A stretch of DNA of 59,940 bases from an uncultured Bacteroidaceae bacterium (GTDB lineage: Bacteria; Bacteroidota; Bacteroidia; Bacteroidales; Bacteroidaceae). Within the stretch, counting starts at the first letter, position 1. Every line of letters begins with the position of its first letter. Under the pieces are notes generated by a model. That model was not told where the DNA came from. It saw nothing but the letters and a program-made list of their open reading frames with translations, and ran no database searches. Made by a program: the position numbers and the translations under genes. Location: NCBI GenBank assembly GCA_905233465.1, contig CAJOEI010000010.1:1-59940 (forward strand). The letters run 5' to 3'. Below are positions 1-9,314 of this stretch, in pieces.

Positions 1-158
1 GAGGGGTGGGCTGGTGTGGGGATGAGTCCTGTTAATCAATCAGTTAGATATTTTAACATTTTAGCGGTAAAAGGCCCGGGGGTTAGCGGTTGATGATCCA
101 GGGGGTTTACACTAAAACATCCGGGACTTTCATGTAAATCTTCCAGGATCATTTTCCG

Positions 159-224
159 CCAACCTCCGGATGTTTTTATGCCAACTTGTGGATGTTTTGA
201 TCCTAACGTATGGATGTTGAAAAG
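159..224. repeat. three tandem imperfect 22-bp repeats with GGATGTT core
   Basis: Copies lie at 159-180, 181-202 and 203-224. Each begins CCAAC or CTAAC and carries GGATGTT at the same internal position. A related inverted copy (AAACATCCGGGA) lies at about 112-125. The function is unknown. Confidence 0.75.
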
Positions 225-237
225 ATGCCACAAAGTC

Positions 238-272
238 CACCCCCGGCCCCTCCCCAAGGGAGGGGAGTTAGG
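238..272. repeat. GC-rich palindromic repeat, copy 1
   Basis: The core is CCCCTCCCC-AA-GGGAGGGGAG, preceded by a C-rich stretch (CACCCCCGG). The same arrangement recurs at about 1729-1768, 46365-46425 and 55619-55690. Confidence 0.7.
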
Positions 273-292
273 TAGGGGAGCTGATAGAGAAA

Positions 293-348
293 TGCAGGCA
301 TCCGATAGACTACAGGCTTGAAAACCTGCAGTTTATCGGATGCTTGCA
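293..348 (-). terminator. 24-bp stem hairpin downstream of kduI
   Basis: Bases 293-316 pair with 325-348 around an 8-base loop. The few non-Watson-Crick positions are G-U compatible. It lies 25 bases past the kduI stop and is followed on the minus strand by a pyrimidine-rich TTTCTCTATC. A transcription terminator is the simplest reading, although the stem is longer than usual and it may be another dispersed inverted repeat. Confidence 0.55.
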
Positions 349-372
349 ATGGGGAATCCGGCTGTGATGCGC

Positions 373-1347
373 TTATTTCAGCTCTATCACAGGGATGTTG
401 TCTTTGTCATTATAATAGAGGTTCTCGCCTGCCATGCCCCAGATGAAGGTGTAGTAGTGTGTGCCGGCAGCGGCGTGGATGCTCCATTCGGGTGACATGA
501 TGGCCTGCTCGTTGTGCAGCCACACGACGCGGCTCTCCTGAGGCTGACCCATGATGTGGGCTATTGTCTGGTCTGCAGGGAGGTTGAAGTAGTAGTATGC
601 CTCGATGCGGCGGCCGTGGGTGTGAGGTGGCATGGTGTTCCAAGCGGCACCCGGGTTGAGCTGCGTCAGACCGAGCTGCAGCTGGCAGGGACCTTCCTCA
701 AGCACGTCGTTGACGATGAGCTTGTACACGGTGCGGTTGTTGCATTCCTCGGTTGTGCCCACAGGACCCCATACGGCAGCCTTGAGCGAACCCTTGCGCC
801 CGTCGAGGGTAATCCACTGCGTCTTGTAGTGCTGGTGGGCCGTGGCGGAGTTGAGGTAGAACTTGGCAGGGGTGTTGGGGTCCTTGGAGCGGAATAGGAC
901 TTCTTTGTTCACATCCTTGTTCTTGGCGATGTGTCCGCGTCCGATGTACAGCGCCTCCTTGGGTGCGAGGGGATATTCCTTGCCATCCACGATGACGAAG
1001 CCTTCGCCCTGACCGCAGTTGACAACGCCCAGCTCACGGTTGTAGAGGAAGTACTTCTCCTTGATTGTCGGGTCTACGTCGAGGCCCAGTTCAAGGAATT
1101 CCTCCAGCTTCAGGGTCTTGGTGACAGGCATTGCGCCGCCGAAGATGAAACGGTCGTAGTGGGAATAGGTCAGGTTGATCTCGTCGGCCACCATGACCTT
1201 CTCCATCACAAATCGCTCACGCAGGGTGGGGGTGTCGTAGTGCTTGACATCCTCGGGATGGCATGCGGTCTGGAAACTGACTTTCTGCTGCGCGGGGGAA
1301 ACCAATGCACATGCAAGCAGCAACATGAAAACAAATGTCTTCTTCAT
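373..1347 (-). CDS. kduI: 5-keto-4-deoxyuronate isomerase KduI, with signal peptide
   Basis: KduI interconverts 5-keto-4-deoxyuronate and 3-deoxy-D-glycero-2,5-hexodiulosonate in pectin and uronate breakdown. The protein has 324 residues. The cupin metal site is visible as [14 protein letters not shown] (His241, His243, Glu248), with a further His near 290. The family is usually about 280 residues and cytoplasmic. This copy has an extra N-terminus with a basic start, a hydrophobic core and an SPAQQ cleavage-like site at about residues 18-20, which predicts export to the periplasm. It is the last gene of a minus-strand group after dnaE, trxA and a small protein, and a heptamer array separates it from them. 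No other pectin gene lies next to it. The family assignment is secure; the export is inferred. Confidence 0.92.
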   Translation of the reverse strand: MKKTFVFMLLLACALVSPAQQKVSFQTACHPEDVKHYDTPTLRERFVMEKVMVADEINLTYSHYDRFIFGGAMPVTKTLKLEEFLELGLDVDPTIKEKYFLYNRELGVVNCGQGEGFVIVDGKEYPLAPKEALYIGRGHIAKNKDVNKEVLFRSKDPNTPAKFYLNSATAHQHYKTQWITLDGRKGSLKAAVWGPVGTTEECNNRTVYKLIVNDVLEEGPCQLQLGLTQLNPGAAWNTMPPHTHGRRIEAYYYFNLPADQTIAHIMGQPQESRVVWLHNEQAIMSPEWSIHAAAGTHYYTFIWGMAGENLYYNDKDNIPVIELK

Positions 1348-1352
1348 AGGCA

Positions 1353-1394
1353 GTTTAAAGTTTATAGTTTAATGTTTAAAGTTTATAGTCATAA
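1353..1394. repeat. heptamer tandem array (GTTTAAA/GTTTATA/GTTTAAT)
   Basis: Six consecutive 7-bp units directly upstream of the kduI start, in the gap to the preceding gene. The same heptamers recur at 2151-2185 and 27639-27666. Confidence 0.85.
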
Positions 1395-1419
1395 AGTAAG
1401 TAGGTGAGTCTCGGTCGTC

Positions 1420-1818
1420 CTATTCTCCGTATTCGAGTTCGCCCTGCACAACCCACACGAGGTCTTCGGGGTCGAAGTCGCCAATGTGGTCCTTGCGTGC
1501 GGCATCGGCCAGATGCTTGGCAGCAGCTTCGGTATCGACCTCAATACATCCGTCGGCATCGGGCTCCTGGTCGAGAAGGCCGCTGTCTACGAAGTAGTCG
1601 GCGAGGACATCAATGAAATAGAAGAGGTCATCGTCGCTGAAACGTTCTTTCAGCTCTTGTGGCAGATATGCCTTGATGAACTCCACTGTGCGGAGGTCAT
1701 CTTCTGCGCTGAGAAGGGGATCAGGCTCAGCCCCAACCCCGTCCCCTCCCCTGTTAGGGAGGGGGGAAGGGATGGGAGAATTGTGGGAGGAATTGGGGAG
1801 GAAGTCTTTGGTATTCAT
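1420..1818 (-). CDS. small conserved acidic protein following trxA (unknown function)
   Basis: The protein has 132 residues and is strongly acidic. From about residue 36 on (LSAEDDLRTVEFIKAYLPQE...) it resembles a small protein that I recall as conserved in Bacteroidales genomes; no function is known to me. Its ATG overlaps the trxA stop by four bases (ATGA at 1815-1818), so translation is probably coupled to thioredoxin. The first 35 residues (NSPIPSPLPNRGGDGVGAEP) are the translation of a GC-rich palindromic repeat (about 1729-1768), so the N-terminus was probably extended by repeat insertion. The native start may once have been near residue 36. Confidence 0.7.
   Translation of the reverse strand: MNTKDFLPNSSHNSPIPSPLPNRGGDGVGAEPDPLLSAEDDLRTVEFIKAYLPQELKERFSDDDLFYFIDVLADYFVDSGLLDQEPDADGCIEVDTEAAAKHLADAARKDHIGDFDPEDLVWVVQGELEYGE
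1729..1768. repeat. GC-rich palindromic repeat, copy 2, inside a reading frame
   Basis: CCCCTCCCCTG-TTAGGGAGGGG preceded by CCCCAACCCCG. It lies within the 5' end of the small gene after trxA and is translated as a Pro/Gly-rich stretch. Confidence 0.7.
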
Positions 1819-2129
1819 AGGATAGCTTGGAGTTTGGCTTCGAGTGTGGACTTGGGCACGGCACCGACCTGCCGGTCAACGACTTGGCCGTCCTTGATGA
1901 AGAGGATGGTGGGGATGTTGCGCACTCTGAATTGGAGGGGTAGCTCGGAGTTGTCGTCCACGTCGACCTTGCCGATGATGGCTTGGTCGCTGTATTGCTG
2001 TGCGAGTTCCTCGATGCTGGGACCAATCATCTTGCATGGTCCACACCATGTTGCCCAAAAGTCAACGAGCATGGGCTTGCCCTCGGCAAGCAGTTGCTCG
2101 AAATTCTGATCTGTGATTTGTAGTGCCAT
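1815..2129 (-). CDS. trxA: thioredoxin
   Basis: A 104-residue cytosolic disulfide reductase of standard thioredoxin length. It carries the active site WATWCGPCKM with both cysteines and the conserved cis-proline region (RNIPTILF). It lies between dnaE upstream and the small acidic gene downstream, with which it overlaps by ATGA. The intergenic space before it (2130-2226) is a GC palindrome plus heptamer repeats; no clear -33/-7 promoter was seen there, so it may be cotranscribed with dnaE. Confidence 0.95.
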   Translation of the reverse strand: MALQITDQNFEQLLAEGKPMLVDFWATWCGPCKMIGPSIEELAQQYSDQAIIGKVDVDDNSELPLQFRVRNIPTILFIKDGQVVDRQVGAVPKSTLEAKLQAIL

Positions 2130-2136
2130 AATGGAC

Positions 2137-2234
2137 GCGGCTTCGCCGCAGTTTAAAGTTTATAGTTTAATGTTTAAAGTTTAAAGTCAGTTGAAAGTTC
2201 AATGTTCAATGTTCAATGGTCAATGTTCAATGTC
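2137..2234. repeat. composite repeat: GC palindrome plus two heptamer families
   Basis: GCGGC-TTC-GCCGC (2137-2149) is followed by GTTTAAA-type heptamers (2151-2185) and then CAATGTT-type heptamers (2200-2234). The last unit runs into dnaE and supplies its stop codon (2227-2229, reading GTT GGA CAT TGA on the minus strand). Confidence 0.8.
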
Positions 2235-5200
2235 CAACGGATACTTTGTATGTGGCATTGTCTATGTCGGCGACCTCAAGCATATAGGCATTGAAGAACT
2301 CACGTGAGGGGTTGATACGTCGTGTGCGGCTGCGGAGCTTGACACTCATCTGCCCCTCCGGGTCCAGGAGATGGAAGTTGAGGGGCGTGTTGCCGGCATG
2401 ATTCTGCAAGAGGCTGTCTATGCTGGCCATGAGGTTGTCGCTGACGCTGGTGACGGGCAGCACGAGTGTGACGTCACCGATGAGGCGGTCCTTGACATCC
2501 GAGAGGAAATCAACCTGCGAGATGCGTATGTCTATGCGGTCGGGGATGTGTGGCGACTGCTGTACGCTGGCTGTGACATATACGGCACAGCCGACGGCCA
2601 TGCTGGTGCCCCAGGTCTGCCAGTCCTGACCCCACAGTGGCAGCTCGAAGGAGCCTGTGTAGTCTTCTATGGTGGCGAAGCCGAATGGCCGGCCGGCCTT
2701 GCTGATGCCGTTGCGCACCTTGGTGACGATGCCGCCGAAGCGTATCTCCTTATCCACAAGGTGGCCGAGGTCGGAGAGCTCAGACACATGCGTGTTGCAT
2801 GCGTGGTTGAGGACGACGTAATATGGGTCGAGGGGGTGAGCCGAGAGGTATATGCCTATGAGGTCGCGCTCCTTGTTGAGACGCTCGAGCAGCGTCCACT
2901 CCTCGTAGCTCTCGGGAACGGCTGGTGTGGCAACCTCTATGGCGTCGAAGTCACCAAAGAGCGAGTTTGCTGCCTCGGCACGACTCTGCTGATAGGCTGC
3001 GCCATGACGAACGAGTGTGTCAAGGAACACTTCGCCACGCGCGCTGGTGGCAAAATACTGCTCGCGGCGCACTTCGGGGAAGCAATCCAGAGCTCCGCTC
3101 ATGGCGAGGCTCTCGAGTCCGTTGCGCTTTACAGCGGCCATGTTCACGCGCTGCACGAAGTCGAAGATGCTCTTGAAGGGCCCGCCCTTCAGACGCTCCT
3201 TGATGACCGCCTCAGACGCTCCTTCGCCAAAGCCCTTGATGGCAGCGAGGCCAAAGCGCACGTTGCCTTGTTCGTCCACGCTGAACTTGTGGCGGCTGTG
3301 GTTGACGTCGGGGCCGAGGGTGGCAATGCCCATCGCCTTGCATTCCTCCATGAGCTTGGTGATCTCAGATATGCTGTCGAGGTTGCATGTCATGATGGCT
3401 GCCATATACTCTGCTGGGAAGTTGGCCTTGAGCCAGGCTGTCTGGTAGGCCACCCACGAGTAGCACGTGGCATGACTCTTGTTGAAGGCATAGCTGGCGA
3501 ATTTCTCCCAGTCGCCCCATATCTTCTCAAGCACGGCAGGGTCATGGCCGTTGGACTTGCCCTGATTGATGAACTGGGGTTTCATGTGGTCGAGCTTGTC
3601 GCGCAGCTTCTTGCCCATAGCCTTGCGCAGCGTGTCGCTCTCGCCTCGCGTGAAGTTGGCCAGCTGGCGGGACAGCAACATCACCTGCTCCTGATATACC
3701 GTGATGCCGTATGTGTCCTTGAGGTACTTCTCCATGCACGGTATGTCATACTCCACAGGCTTGCGTCCCTGTTTGCGTGCGATGAAGTCTGGGATATAGT
3801 CCATTGGGCCCGGCCTGTAGAGGGCGTTCATGGCTATGAGGTCCTCGAATGTTGACGGCTGCAACTCACGCAGGTATTTTTGCATGCCGGCGGATTCGAA
3901 CTGGAATGTGCCTATGGTGTTGCCCTCGCAATAGAGCTGATATGTGGCCATATCCTCGATATCCACAGCATCAATCTTGATGTTTATGCCCAGGCTGTCC
4001 TTGATGTTTGTCACAGCTTCTTTGATGATACTCAGGGTCTTCAGACCCAGGAAGTCCATCTTGATCAGTCCCGTGTCCTCAATGACAGAGCCTTCGTACT
4101 GCGTACAGAGCAGGCGCTCACCAGTGTCCTTGTCTTCGGCCGTGGAAACGGGTACCCAGTCCGACACGTCGTCGCGACAGATAATGACGCCACATGCGTG
4201 GACACCAGTGTTGCGTACATTGCCCTCCAGCATCTGAGCATAGCGCACTGTGTCGCGTAGCACGGGGTCGGGTGACACAGCTGCCTGCTGTAATTCTGGC
4301 ACTGACGCGATGGCATTCTTCAGATTCATCTTCAGATCGCCTGGCAACCGGTCGGGGATGGCCTTGACAAGAGCATTGGCGACGTCGAGGGGCATCTTCT
4401 GCACTCGTGCCACATCCTTCAGGGCGGACTTGGTGGCCATAGTGCCGTAGGTGATGATATGAGTGACGTTAGCCTCGCCATATTTCTGTGTCACCCACGA
4501 GAGCACCTTGCCGCGGCCGTCGTCGTCGAAGTCAACGTCTATATCCGGCAGGGAGATGCGGTCGGGATTCAGGAAACGCTCAAACAGCAGGTCGTAGCGT
4601 ATTGGGTCCACCTGGGTGATGCCCAAGCAGTAGGCCACAGCGCTGCCTGCGGCCGAACCGCGGCCAGGGCCCACGCTTACGCCGAGTTCGAAACGTGCAG
4701 CATTGATGTAGTCCTGCACAATGAGGAAGTAGCCTGGGAAACCCATCGTCTTCATCACATGCAACTCAAAGCGCAGTCGCTCTTCGATTTCGGGTGTCAG
4801 CTGTTCGCCATAGCGCTCGCGTGCGCCTATATAAGTAAGGTGTGCGAGGTAGTCTGCCTCCAGCTTAAGTCTGTAGAGTTTCTCCACACCGCCCAACTTC
4901 TCTACTTTCTTCTCGGCTTCTTCATGCGTGCATATCTCACGACCATTCTCGTCTCGCGTGAATTCGTCAAAGAGCTGTTGTGGGGTAAAGCGTTGATGAT
5001 AGCCCTCCTCCGTGCCGAATTCTCGCGGAATGGCGAAATTGGGCATTATGGGGCTGTGGTCGATGCTGTATGTCTCCACTTTGTCCAGCACCTCGAGCGT
5101 GTTGTGCATTGCCTCGGGGATGTCTCCGAAGATGGCTTCCATCTCAGCTCTGGTCTTGAACCACTCCTGTTTGCTGTAGAGCATTCGTGCCGGGTCGTTG

Positions 5201-5952
5201 AGGTCGCGGCCTGTGCCAAGACAAATCAGGCGGTCGTGCGCCTCAGCATTCTCCTGATCAACAAAGTGGACGTCGTTGGTACAAACGAGTTTCACCCCAT
5301 GCTTGCGGGCTAACTCTATAATCACGGCGTTGGCCTGCTGCTGCAGGGGGAACGTTTCTCTGTTGGCACGCTGATTCGGGTCCGTGACTTCGTGGCGCTG
5401 CAGTTCAAGGTAATAGTCCTGACCAAACACACGCTTGTACCACAGTATGGTCTGCTCGGCTCCGGCGATGTCGTTGGCCAGTATCTTATGCGGCACCTCG
5501 CCAGCCAGACATGCCGAACAGACGATAAGGCCCTCAGCATGTTTCTCAAGTTCGTTGTGGTCTGTCCTGGGTCGCGAATAGAAGCCATCAACCCATGACT
5601 TGGACACCAGTTTTATCAGATTATGGTAGCCGCGTTCGTTCTTGGCCAGCACGATGAGGTGGTAGCGCCGGCTGTCTATGTCCTTGTCGCGGTCGTAGAG
5701 CGTGCGTTCAGCGACATACATCTCACAGCCGAAAATAGGCTTGAATGGGGGCTTACCTTCTTCCTTGAGTTTCTTGTTCTTCTTGTTGACATAGTTGAAG
5801 AACTCCTTAATGCCCATCATATTGCCGTGGTCAGTCACAGCCATACCCGGCATGCCATCGGCCACGGCCTTGTCGACCAGTTTGGGTATACTGGCCTGCC
5901 CGTCGAGCAGAGAATACTGTGTGTGAACGTGTAGATGGACGAAATCTGTCAT
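2227..5952 (-). CDS. dnaE: DNA polymerase III alpha subunit
   Basis: The catalytic subunit of the replicative polymerase, 1241 residues, normal for Bacteroidetes DnaE. The N-terminal PHP domain starts [15 protein letters not shown] (HxH metal ligands). The palm motif [15 protein letters not shown] and the catalytic aspartates in [16 protein letters not shown] lie at about residues 440-480. The C-terminal third contains the helix-hairpin-helix and OB-fold regions ([18 protein letters not shown]...). The gene is divergent from psd across about 155 bp. Its last codons and stop lie in a heptamer repeat, so the C-terminal end is probably set by the repeat. Confidence 0.97.
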   Translation of the reverse strand: MTDFVHLHVHTQYSLLDGQASIPKLVDKAVADGMPGMAVTDHGNMMGIKEFFNYVNKKNKKLKEEGKPPFKPIFGCEMYVAERTLYDRDKDIDSRRYHLIVLAKNERGYHNLIKLVSKSWVDGFYSRPRTDHNELEKHAEGLIVCSACLAGEVPHKILANDIAGAEQTILWYKRVFGQDYYLELQRHEVTDPNQRANRETFPLQQQANAVIIELARKHGVKLVCTNDVHFVDQENAEAHDRLICLGTGRDLNDPARMLYSKQEWFKTRAEMEAIFGDIPEAMHNTLEVLDKVETYSIDHSPIMPNFAIPREFGTEEGYHQRFTPQQLFDEFTRDENGREICTHEEAEKKVEKLGGVEKLYRLKLEADYLAHLTYIGARERYGEQLTPEIEERLRFELHVMKTMGFPGYFLIVQDYINAARFELGVSVGPGRGSAAGSAVAYCLGITQVDPIRYDLLFERFLNPDRISLPDIDVDFDDDGRGKVLSWVTQKYGEANVTHIITYGTMATKSALKDVARVQKMPLDVANALVKAIPDRLPGDLKMNLKNAIASVPELQQAAVSPDPVLRDTVRYAQMLEGNVRNTGVHACGVIICRDDVSDWVPVSTAEDKDTGERLLCTQYEGSVIEDTGLIKMDFLGLKTLSIIKEAVTNIKDSLGINIKIDAVDIEDMATYQLYCEGNTIGTFQFESAGMQKYLRELQPSTFEDLIAMNALYRPGPMDYIPDFIARKQGRKPVEYDIPCMEKYLKDTYGITVYQEQVMLLSRQLANFTRGESDTLRKAMGKKLRDKLDHMKPQFINQGKSNGHDPAVLEKIWGDWEKFASYAFNKSHATCYSWVAYQTAWLKANFPAEYMAAIMTCNLDSISEITKLMEECKAMGIATLGPDVNHSRHKFSVDEQGNVRFGLAAIKGFGEGASEAVIKERLKGGPFKSIFDFVQRVNMAAVKRNGLESLAMSGALDCFPEVRREQYFATSARGEVFLDTLVRHGAAYQQSRAEAANSLFGDFDAIEVATPAVPESYEEWTLLERLNKERDLIGIYLSAHPLDPYYVVLNHACNTHVSELSDLGHLVDKEIRFGGIVTKVRNGISKAGRPFGFATIEDYTGSFELPLWGQDWQTWGTSMAVGCAVYVTASVQQSPHIPDRIDIRISQVDFLSDVKDRLIGDVTLVLPVTSVSDNLMASIDSLLQNHAGNTPLNFHLLDPEGQMSVKLRSRTRRINPSREFFNAYMLEVADIDNATYKVSVGH

Positions 5953-6052
5953 AAAACCGGTGCTGATACGCTACAAAGAGGGTGCATATCGGTCGAAATC
6001 GGGTGTAAAAGTAAGTTTCTTTTGCCAAACTGCCAAAAAAATGAAAGTTTTT

Positions 6053-6083
6053 TTTGGCCATACACAAATAATGCCTACTTTTG
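6053..6083 (+). promoter_or_regulatory. promoter for psd (TTTG-N19-TACTTTTG)
   Basis: -33 box TTTG at 6053-6056, 19-bp spacer, -7 box TACTTTTG at 6076-6083. This fits the Bacteroidetes housekeeping consensus TTTG/TAnnTTTG. It lies 25 bp before the psd start codon. Confidence 0.75.
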
Positions 6084-6108
6084 TGACGGAAAAAGTCAAT
6101 TCATATTC

Positions 6109-6798
6109 ATGGTAAAGCGCATCAAGAAACTAAAAAACATACGTCTTCATAGCGAGGGTACCAGCACACTGATTATTGGCGGCATAGCGCTGACAGCGCT
6201 GTGTTTACTTGTGGGTTATCTGCTGGGCTACAGCAGCATCCCCTTTTGGATTGTACTGGGCATCTCCGTTGCTATATATCTGGTTGTTGTCAATTTCTTC
6301 CGTTGTCCAATACGCATTTTCCAGTCGGACAGCGACGATGTGGTCGTGGCTCCAGCCGACGGCACCGTGGTAGTGGTGGAAGAGGTGGATGAAAACGAGT
6401 ATTTCCACGATCGTCGCCTGCTTATAAGCATCTTCATGAGTGTGTTCAACGTCCATGCCAACTGGATTCCTGTTGACGGACGCATCAAGCTTGTCCGTCA
6501 CCACAACGGGCGCTATATGGCTGCATGGCTGCCCAAGTCAAGCACTGACAACGAGCGTTCGACAGTGGTCATCACGGCTTCTGGTGGCGAAGACATCCTT
6601 GTACGTCAGATTGCCGGAGCTGTGGCGCGCCGCATTGTGACATATCCGGCCGAGGGCGAGGACTGTTTCATTGACGAGCATCTGGGCTTCATCAAGTTCG
6701 GCTCGCGCGTGGATGTGTATCTTCCCATAGGCACCAAGGCACTGGTGCAGGTGGGACAGAAGACTACAGGCAACGAGACGGTGCTGGCACATCTGTAG
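6109..6798 (+). CDS. psd: phosphatidylserine decarboxylase (short type)
   Basis: Converts phosphatidylserine to phosphatidylethanolamine at the inner membrane. I chose the ATG at 6109 ([17 protein letters not shown], 229 residues), because the in-frame extension upstream would run through the promoter. One or two hydrophobic segments lie at about residues 21-60. The self-cleavage motif is KFGSRVD near the C-terminus: cleavage between Gly198 and Ser199 would give the pyruvoyl group, as in short, archaeal-type Psd proteins where the classical LGST is replaced. pssA, the enzyme for the preceding step, follows after 48 bp. Confidence 0.93.
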   Translation: MVKRIKKLKNIRLHSEGTSTLIIGGIALTALCLLVGYLLGYSSIPFWIVLGISVAIYLVVVNFFRCPIRIFQSDSDDVVVAPADGTVVVVEEVDENEYFHDRRLLISIFMSVFNVHANWIPVDGRIKLVRHHNGRYMAAWLPKSSTDNERSTVVITASGGEDILVRQIAGAVARRIVTYPAEGEDCFIDEHLGFIKFGSRVDVYLPIGTKALVQVGQKTTGNETVLAHL

Positions 6799-6846
6799 CG
6801 GCTACCGCACTCACTATTATTGTCCATTGACTTTTTCCTCTTAACG

Positions 6847-7545
6847 ATGTTACCTTTTCTACCTAATACTCTGACGTGCTGCAATCTCATCTGCGGTTGT
6901 ATGGCTACGGGTGCCGCCTTTCATGGCCATTTCACATGGGCGCTGGGCATGATTGTCCTTGGTGCCGTGTTTGACTTCTTCGACGGCATGGTAGCACGGC
7001 TGTTGGGCGTGAGCTCGCCCATTGGCAAAGAGCTCGACTCGCTGGCGGATGTCGTCACCTTCGGCGTGGCACCCAGTGCTATGCTCTTCCAGCTCTACGG
7101 ACTCGTGGTATATCCCGAGGCACTTGAACCCCTGCGCCCCTTCATGCCATATACGGCATTCTTAATGGCCGCATTCTCGGCACTGCGACTGGCCAAGTTC
7201 AACATCGACACACGCCAGCAGACAAGTTTCATTGGCCTGCCGACACCGGCCAATGCGCTGTTTTGGTCATCACTCATTGCCGGTCAGCTGCCGTTCCTCG
7301 TATCAGGCCGTTTCAACGTGGTGTTCCTGTTCCTCTTTATGATGATGTTCTGCTTCCTGATGGTGGCAGAAGTGCCGCTGTTTGCTCTGAAGTTCAAGAA
7401 CCTCTCATGGCGCGACAACCGCGTGAAGTGGATCTTCCTCGCCGGTGCCCTGCTGTGTCTGCCACTGGCTACTGCAGCCTTGCCTGTAATCATCTTGTGG
7501 TACATAGGTTTGTCACTGCTCGCGTGGCGTTTCCATAACCTGTAA
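6847..7545 (+). CDS. pssA: CDP-diacylglycerol-serine O-phosphatidyltransferase
   Basis: Makes phosphatidylserine from CDP-diacylglycerol and serine, the substrate of the adjacent Psd. The CDP-alcohol phosphatidyltransferase motif is complete: D46-G47-x2-A50-R51-x8-G60-x3-D64-x3-D68 (DFFDGMVARL...GKELDSLAD). Several transmembrane helices follow. The ATG at 6847 (MLPFLPNTLTCCN) is preferred over an upstream TTG at 6820, because Bacteroidales homologues start just before PNTLTCCN. The TAA stop forms part of the 4-bp target duplication of the MITE-like element that follows. Confidence 0.93.
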   Translation: MLPFLPNTLTCCNLICGCMATGAAFHGHFTWALGMIVLGAVFDFFDGMVARLLGVSSPIGKELDSLADVVTFGVAPSAMLFQLYGLVVYPEALEPLRPFMPYTAFLMAAFSALRLAKFNIDTRQQTSFIGLPTPANALFWSSLIAGQLPFLVSGRFNVVFLFLFMMMFCFLMVAEVPLFALKFKNLSWRDNRVKWIFLAGALLCLPLATAALPVIILWYIGLSLLAWRFHNL

Positions 7546-7546
7546 A

Positions 7547-7707
7547 GGGAGGTTCTAATAATTCACAATTATGACCTTCCATAATCTTGCATCCAATCTC
7601 TGTTATTTCTATTCAGTTATAATACACCGCATTACGCCTTCATAAGAAATAACATTTCTTGGCACAATATTATCAAATCTCACAACAGCGAATTATTAGA
7701 ACCTCCC
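7547..7707. mobile_element. MITE-like element with 18-bp perfect terminal inverted repeats
   Basis: The left end GGGAGGTTCTAATAATTC (7547-7564) is repeated exactly, inverted, at 7690-7707. The 161-bp unit is flanked by TAAA on both sides (7543-7546 and 7708-7711), as expected of a 4-bp target-site duplication. It contains no transposase or credible reading frame. The end sequence resembles IS5-group ends (GGAAGGTGCGAA-type), so an IS5-family transposase elsewhere in the genome could mobilise it; this is inference. It sits exactly between pssA and pyrH. Confidence 0.85.
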
Positions 7708-7721
7708 TAAATTGTTATCTC

Positions 7722-8426
7722 ATGTTCAAACGCATTCTTCTCAAACTCTCCGGAGAGAGCCTCATGGGGGCAAAACAGTACGGCATTGACGAACAGCGTC
7801 TGGCCGACTATGCCCGACAGATTAAGGACATCCACGATTTGGGTGTGGAAATAGGCATCGTCATCGGCGGCGGTAATATATTCCGCGGACTGAGTGGTGC
7901 AGGCCGTGGCTTTGACCGTGTAAAAGGAGACCAAATGGGTATGTGTGCAACGGTCATCAACTCGCTGGCGTTGAGCAGTGCGCTGGAAGCTGTTGGTGTG
8001 AAGTCGCGTGTGCTCACGGCCATACGAATGGAGCCCATCGGCGAGTTCTATACAAAGTGGCGTGCCATCGAAGCGATGGAGCGCGGCGAAGTTGTTATTA
8101 TGAGTGGCGGCACTGGAAATCCCTACTTCACCACCGACACTGGTTCGGCCCTGCGTGGTATTGAGATTGAAGCCGATGTGATGCTCAAGGGCACACGAGT
8201 GGACGGCATATACACTGCCGACCCCGAGCGCGACCCGACAGCGACGAAGTTCGAAACTATCACCTACGACGAGATATATGCCCGCAACCTTCGCATCATG
8301 GATCTCACAGCAACCACACTGTGCCGCGAAAACAAATTGCCCATATACGTTTTCAATATGGACAAAGACGGCAACCTGCTGCGAGTCATCAACGGCGAGC
8401 CTATCGGCACTCTGGTGACACTGTAG
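7722..8426 (+). CDS. pyrH: UMP kinase
   Basis: Phosphorylates UMP to UDP in the cytoplasm; hexameric amino-acid-kinase fold. Starting at ATG 7722 gives 234 residues, the normal family length. The N-terminus KRILLKLSGESLMG and the nucleotide-binding GGGNIFRG are intact. An ORF open further upstream is rejected because it starts inside the MITE-like element. Insertion of that element 15 bp before the start codon may have displaced or supplied the promoter. Confidence 0.96.
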   Translation: MFKRILLKLSGESLMGAKQYGIDEQRLADYARQIKDIHDLGVEIGIVIGGGNIFRGLSGAGRGFDRVKGDQMGMCATVINSLALSSALEAVGVKSRVLTAIRMEPIGEFYTKWRAIEAMERGEVVIMSGGTGNPYFTTDTGSALRGIEIEADVMLKGTRVDGIYTADPERDPTATKFETITYDEIYARNLRIMDLTATTLCRENKLPIYVFNMDKDGNLLRVINGEPIGTLVTL

Positions 8427-8458
8427 TCGAAGCGACAACGCAATAAAATCGCTTTCTG

Positions 8459-8478
8459 TGCGTTATTAGTGTAACGCA
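8459..8478 (+). promoter_or_regulatory. small hairpin overlapping the porT-like start codon
   Basis: TGCGTTA (8459-8465) pairs with TAACGCA (8472-8478) around a 6-base loop. The last paired base is the A of the ATG. It could limit ribosome access, but it may also be chance. Confidence 0.3.
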
Positions 8479-9212
8479 TGCGATACACACAGATTATCCT
8501 TACACTGATTGCGGCCCTGCTTTCCCCCATATTGTGGCGGGGAGCAGGGTGCGAAGTCATTGCCCAAGAACAGAAAATACAAAACCGTCCCTACCTCGAT
8601 ACGCGACGCTTGCACTATGGCTTCTTTGTTGGACTGAACATGATGGACATGGAGTTACGCAACAACGGCTACATCGATGAGGCAAGCGGCGAGCAGTGGT
8701 ATGCCGACGTAGACAACTACCAACCAGGCTTCAGTGTGGGTGTGCTGGGCGAGTTACGACTGACAAAGACACTTGGTCTGAGGCTTGAACCAACGATTCA
8801 TTTCGGACAGAAGCATATCTCATTCCACGAGCAGCGTTCTGGCCGCGACAGCACACAGAATATCAAATCTACATATATATACGTACCACTGAGGCTCAAG
8901 GTGGCAGCACCGCGATGCAACAACTTTCGACCATACGTCGTGGCGGCAGTGGCACCAGCTGTGGATCTGACAACACGCAAGCACAATGCCGTGCTCACCG
9001 AGAAGCTGGACTGCTTCATTGAGATAGGCACAGGATGCGACATCTATATGCCGTTTTTTAAGTTCATACCAGAACTACGTTTCAGCTTCGGTCTGCGCGA
9101 CATCATTGCGCACAACCGCACTGACCTCATCGATGAATCATTACTTAAATTCACGAATTCACTCGATAAGGGTCGCTCACGTATGATCACTCTCACTTTT
9201 TATTTCGAGTGA
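8478..9212 (+). CDS. porT: PorT-like outer-membrane beta-barrel protein (type IX secretion)
   Basis: The protein has 244 residues with a signal peptide (about 1-30) ending in a barrel-type C-terminus (MITLTFYFE, terminal aromatic). The segment RRLHYGFFVGLNMMDMELR followed by alternating beta-strands matches PorT/SprT, an outer-membrane protein required for type IX secretion. The neighbours (pyrH, GH31) do not help. A GH43 enzyme later in the window (34406-36460) carries a T9SS-like C-terminal domain, which agrees with a functional T9SS. It could also be a generic porin-family OmpW-like barrel. Confidence 0.7.
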   Translation: MRYTQIILTLIAALLSPILWRGAGCEVIAQEQKIQNRPYLDTRRLHYGFFVGLNMMDMELRNNGYIDEASGEQWYADVDNYQPGFSVGVLGELRLTKTLGLRLEPTIHFGQKHISFHEQRSGRDSTQNIKSTYIYVPLRLKVAAPRCNNFRPYVVAAVAPAVDLTTRKHNAVLTEKLDCFIEIGTGCDIYMPFFKFIPELRFSFGLRDIIAHNRTDLIDESLLKFTNSLDKGRSRMITLTFYFE

Positions 9213-9226
9213 TTCCTCTGGCTTAG

Positions 9227-9262
9227 CACAAGCTCTGTCGAGCTGTGTTCTACACATTTTTA
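9227..9262 (+). terminator. possible terminator of the porT-like gene
   Basis: An 8-bp stem with one bulge (9227-9235 with 9240-9247) is followed by TCTACACATTTTTAT. It is weak but correctly placed, 15 bp after the stop. Confidence 0.35.
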
Positions 9263-9292
9263 TAAAAAAATTGATGCTTCTGTTCCTAAGTT

Positions 9293-9314
9293 GCGAAATT
9301 ATCATTAATTTCGC
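9293..9314. other. palindrome GCGAAATTA-TCAT-TAATTTCGC
   Basis: A perfect 9-bp inverted repeat with a 4-base loop, about 100 bp before the GH31 gene. It could be an operator or part of a terminator; no regulator is suggested by the context. Confidence 0.5.

Larger units (their letters stand above)
1..372. other. intergenic region with several repeats, no gene
   Basis: No convincing coding sequence is present; the short open frames do not look like proteins. The stretch holds a cluster of 22-bp repeats with a GGATGTT core (159-224), one copy of the GC-rich palindrome (238-272) and a long hairpin (293-348) just past the stop of kduI. Confidence 0.75.

Noticed and set aside
36..257. 73-residue open frame at the window start
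   Set aside because: It covers the 22-bp repeats and the GC palindrome; no start signal or family resemblance is seen.
2371..3855. 494-codon plus-strand open frame
   Set aside because: It is the antisense shadow of dnaE, with no domain or promoter.
5935..6108. N-terminal extension of Psd
   Set aside because: It crosses the promoter and is absent from the family; the ATG at 6109 gives the normal length.
7547..7707. Degraded insertion sequence with a transposase remnant
   Set aside because: At 161 bp between perfect ends there is no room for, and no trace of, a transposase frame; a MITE fits better.
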